From: Martinezella tropici
GTDB taxonomy: Bacteria > Pseudomonadota > Alphaproteobacteria > Rhizobiales > Rhizobiaceae
Length of the DNA stretch: 64,000 nucleotides
Direction: 5' to 3'
Assembly: GCF_008370325.1 (NCBI RefSeq)
Contig: NZ_VNIP01000004.1
Location: 1 to 64,000, forward strand
Below are positions 63,041 to 64,000 of the stretch, piece after piece (within the stretch, counting starts at the first letter, position 1; the number at the start of each line of letters is the position of its first letter). The translations under genes were made by a program, and so were the position numbers. Below the pieces are notes generated by a model, which did not search any database, was not told where the DNA came from, and saw only the letters and a program-made list of their open reading frames with translations.

Positions 63041-63170
63041 GCACTTTCTATTTCATATGCGATTGTCCTGGACATTCGGAGAGATAGGAGCTGCCAGGAG
63101 TTGAAAAATTCCAGCCTGGGCACGCATGCCCAACAATCCCCAGCGCTCATATACGACAGCCTGGGGTACG

Positions 63171-63643
63171 TGTGGCAAAGCGGCTACACCTGCAACCGCC
63201 CAAGCGAAAAACCGTAATTTTCTAAAAAAAATCCGGAATTTTCTAAAATACGCTTATGCGAAAATAAGGGCATGGTCGCTAATGGTAACTATCCGGTGCG
63301 ACATGGGCATTCAATTCCCTGAATTTGAAATCTTTGCTCCGAAAGTCGAGGTAGCCTGGACTGCCTTGCAACAGCGATATGCCAACCGCCTGACAGAGGC
63401 GGAACTCGACTATCTATTTGCCTGCCTCGTCTTCGGTTTGACCTCCCCCGCCTATGGGGAAGGGGAACCTTCGTTCCATTTCGATGTCTGCCGCGCTTTG
63501 GTGGCGATGAAGCTTCCTCCCGATCGGGCCGATGCTGCGCTGCATAGCGTTCCGGCGCCGACGGAGCCATGGGTCGAAAGTCTGCGCGAGCAGCTCGAAA
63601 GCCAAAGTGCCAAGATGGGACATACACTACAGGAAATGCGGAA
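63171..63643 (+). repeat. intact copy of the unit found decayed at 18459-18860
   Basis: Homologous in the same orientation to 18459-18860, including identical TGTGGCAAAGCGGCTACA, the paired repeats and the 5' two thirds of the gene. This copy lacks the 66-base deletion, so it is the reference form. Confidence 0.85.
63216..63248. promoter_or_regulatory. paired direct repeats AATTTTCTAAAA
   Basis: Two identical 12-base repeats AATTTTCTAAAA at 63216-63227 and 63237-63248, 21 bases apart (two helical turns). The pair is also kept at 18504. A candidate tandem regulator-binding or promoter element, 55 bases upstream of the gene. Confidence 0.55.
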
Positions 63644-63722
63644 TTTTAATGACGACGCGGCCGCCGATGCGGATCCAAGCGCGCTTAGTCGTCCAGTCGA
63701 CAACGAGGAGAAGGCAGCATGA
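63303..63722 (+). CDS. unrecognised 139-residue protein, duplicated family
   Basis: Starts MGIQFPEFEIFAPKVEVAWT and is predicted cytoplasmic. Readable segments are ALQQRYANRLTEAELDYLFA, SPAYGEGEPSFHFDVCRALV, LPPDRADAALHSVPAPTEPW and a charged helix with LREQLESQSAKMGHTLQEM. No known family. An upstream in-frame ATG (63126) would extend it through the promoter-like repeats and is not chosen because the decayed copy has no such extension. A frame starting with ATGA overlap follows. Confidence 0.7.
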   Translation: MGIQFPEFEIFAPKVEVAWTALQQRYANRLTEAELDYLFACLVFGLTSPAYGEGEPSFHFDVCRALVAMKLPPDRADAALHSVPAPTEPWVESLREQLESQSAKMGHTLQEMRNFNDDAAADADPSALSRPVDNEEKAA

Positions 63723-64000
63723 GGGAATGCATTGGGGAACGCCTGCGGACTGAATCTCGTACCGGACTTGCTGGAACCTTCGTTTCAGCCAGCAGCAACG
63801 ATCGTTGGCTCCGGCGCCGCCTGATGGCTGTACTGCGGATGGCGTCTCGCGTGCTCGGCATACGCCGCAAAGATCTGGGCATTGGTGCACCAGGGACGGG
63901 TGACGTCTCCTGTATCGAAAGATCCCCGAGTGCTCCCGTCGTGCAGGGCAAGGGGATGGGGCCCGGGTCCCTGAGAATCGGTGCGGTGGTCGCGCTGGGC
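63719..64000 (+). CDS. possible partial gene at the window end
   Basis: A frame of 94 codons that is still open at the window end, beginning MRECIGERLRTESRTGLAGT within the ATGA overlap of the preceding gene. A basic helix (DRWLRRRLMAVLRMASRVLG) follows. No family recognised. The overlap suggests translational coupling, but the frame may be chance; the rest lies outside the window. Confidence 0.4.
   Translation, partial: MRECIGERLRTESRTGLAGTFVSASSNDRWLRRRLMAVLRMASRVLGIRRKDLGIGAPGTGDVSCIERSPSAPVVQGKGMGPGSLRIGAVVALG

Noticed and set aside
1..64000. CRISPR array, prophage or conjugation module
   Set aside because: No regularly spaced repeats, phage structural words or transfer genes were noticed.

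Overview
The window looks like a chromosomal or large-plasmid segment of a member of the Rhizobiaceae (Rhizobium/Agrobacterium group). The signs are high-GC coding sequence with AT-rich promoters, dense ABC uptake operons with 4-base ATGA overlaps, methyl-accepting chemotaxis proteins ending in an xWxxF tail, paired small heat-shock genes behind a ROSE-type RNA thermometer, short rhizobial conserved proteins and a RIME-like intergenic mosaic repeat. I recognised no rRNA or tRNA gene and no complete insertion sequence. The species assignment is inference.

Layout. 0-3 kb: a DinB-family protein and small conserved proteins. 3.5-8.1 kb: a LacI-type regulator with a ribose-type sugar ABC transporter. 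8.4-9.5 kb: two Hsp20 genes. 10-16.3 kb: two chemoreceptors around an operon of two GFA-fold proteins and a small DUF2188-like protein. 16.8-22.1 kb: an NCS1 nucleobase transporter, a short LeuA-like synthase and a ThDP-dependent enzyme. 22.5-24.1 kb: small conserved proteins and a cold-shock protein. 24.7-32.5 kb: a peptide/opine-type ABC transporter, two proline-iminopeptidase-family hydrolases and a LuxR-family solo regulator between them. 33.9-39.0 kb: an acyltransferase, two GT2 glycosyltransferases and an ABC exporter, probably for a surface glycan. 39.7-46.3 kb: an accessory zone full of intact and broken toxin-antitoxin modules (ParDE, HEPN/MNT, PIN/HicB remnants, AbiEi remnant, HipBA). 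46.6-54.8 kb: one long minus-strand operon joining a BMP-type nucleoside ABC transporter, an amidohydrolase, a GST-like protein and a Rieske oxygenase split over two genes. 54.9-64 kb: an acylphosphatase-like protein, an SGNH-type acyltransferase, ChrB plus a CDF-like cation transporter, a decayed flavodoxin-fold oxidoreductase next to a LysR gene, an AraC regulator and an unrecognised gene that also has a decayed copy at 18.5 kb.

Two systems stand out. First, the LuxR solo at 30.8 kb carries the Trp57-to-Met and Tyr61-to-Trp changes that mark receptors of plant-derived signals. It sits between two pip genes and beside a peptide ABC transporter, the arrangement known from plant-associated bacteria. 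Second, the 46.6-54.8 kb operon encodes a catalytic oxygenase subunit with no Rieske centre, a separate Rieske protein and a GST-like partner, together with a purine-type deaminase and a nucleoside transporter. This resembles the split architecture of the methylxanthine N7-demethylase NdmCDE and suggests uptake and oxidative dealkylation or hydroxylation of a purine-like or other N-heterocyclic compound. The substrate is unknown.
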